Assembly: GCA_964368495.1 (NCBI GenBank)
Contig: CAYJAJ010000032.1
Span: 1 to 15,590, forward strand
DNA from: CALVGQ01 sp964368495
GTDB lineage: Bacteria; Bacillota_I; Bacilli_A; Erysipelotrichales; Erysipelotrichaceae
Length of the DNA stretch: 15,590 nucleotides
Reading direction: 5' to 3'
Positions 15,397-15,590 of this stretch are shown here, one piece after another. Position 1 is the stretch's first letter. Every line of letters begins with the position of its first letter. Under the pieces are notes generated by a model. That model did no database searches and had not been told where the DNA came from. It worked only from the letters and a program-made list of their open reading frames with translations. A program made the translations under genes and the position numbers.

Positions 15397-15440
15397 AGGT
15401 TATCTAAAGTCTGTAAAGACGTTGGATAACCTTTTCTTGT
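15395..15440 (+). terminator. Strong terminator after the mini gene
   Basis: A long hairpin: AAAGGTTATC (15395-15404) pairs with GATAACCTTT (15425-15434). The helix continues inward nearly unbroken (one A-G mismatch) to GTCT (15409-15412) and AGAC (15417-15420) around a GTAA loop. T-rich bases follow. It overlaps the stop codon of the 32-residue ORF. Confidence 0.88.
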
Positions 15441-15480
15441 TTTAAATACAAAAGTTAAATGGTTTATAGGAGGTGGGAAA

Positions 15481-15590
15481 ATGAAAAAAACAATAGCCAT
15501 TTACATCCAAAATCGCTTACTGTTGTCGGGGATTACCCATGCTATTGAAGCAAAAAAAGATTTAACAAAAATAGAGATTATTCCCGATAT
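15481..15590 (+). CDS. Start of a gene, possibly a divergent receiver/LuxR-type regulator (3' partial)
   Basis: The first 36 codons of a gene, cut by the window edge. The start is firm: AGGAGGT (15468-15474) lies 6 bases before ATG. The visible protein, MKKTIAIYIQNRLLLSGITH then AIEAKKDLTKIEII, has the spacing of a receiver-domain first strand and helix (as in 'I-VDDHPLLREGL'), but Tyr-Ile-Gln stands where the acidic pair would be. If it is a receiver it is degenerate at the metal site. Too little is visible for a firm name. It may form a second regulatory unit beside the two-component operon. Confidence 0.55.
   Translation, partial: MKKTIAIYIQNRLLLSGITHAIEAKKDLTKIEIIPD

Noticed and set aside
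1..15590. CRISPR array, tRNA or rRNA gene, insertion sequence
   Set aside because: No regularly spaced direct repeats, no tRNA cloverleaf or rRNA sequence, and no transposase motif or terminal inverted repeats seen on reading both strands.

Overview
The window looks like chromosomal DNA of a low-GC Gram-positive bacterium (Firmicutes/Bacillota, probably a Clostridia or Erysipelotrichia relative). The reasons are very AT-rich codon use, AGGAGG-type ribosome binding sites, sigma-A-like TTGACA/TATAAT promoters, intrinsic terminators, a T-box leader and a short HisG paired with HisZ. I cannot name a species from the sequence alone.

Region by region: (1) 1-2052 is a decaying accessory segment. 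It holds the 3' part of a gene ending in a prokaryotic RyR domain, abutting a frameshifted remnant of an AlbA_2/RecG-like transcriptional regulator. (2) 2053-2820 holds spacer DNA, a minus-strand terminator and a lone minus-strand gene for a small C-terminally anchored membrane protein of unknown function. (3) 3128-10903 is a complete-looking histidine operon, hisZ-G-D-C-B-H-A-F-I-E. It is driven by a strong promoter, preceded by a T-box leader with a CAC (His) specifier, and closed by a strong hairpin terminator. Genes overlap or lie within a few bases of each other. Only a histidinol-phosphate phosphatase is absent from the cluster. (4) 11086-15230 is a second transcription unit: an 8-TM sensor protein with a degenerate kinase region, an intact membrane histidine kinase, a LuxR/NarL-type response regulator and a small lipoprotein, again closed by a terminator. 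(5) 15246-15434 is a miniature unit with an extended -10 promoter, a 32-residue cysteine-containing ORF and a strong terminator. (6) From 15481 a new gene with a perfect ribosome binding site runs off the window; its N-terminus resembles a degenerate receiver domain.

How they fit together: in the his operon, HisZG starts the pathway from PRPP and ATP, HisE and HisI process the adduct, HisA and HisHF make the imidazole ring, and HisB, HisC and HisD finish to histidine. Expression should rise when uncharged tRNA-His accumulates. The signalling operon probably senses something at the membrane through the 7TM-type protein and/or the second kinase, phosphorylates the LuxR-type regulator and co-produces a lipoprotein. 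Its signal and targets cannot be read from the sequence. The least explained parts are this split-sensor signalling operon and the tiny Cys-containing gene behind it; a conventional his operon makes up most of the rest.
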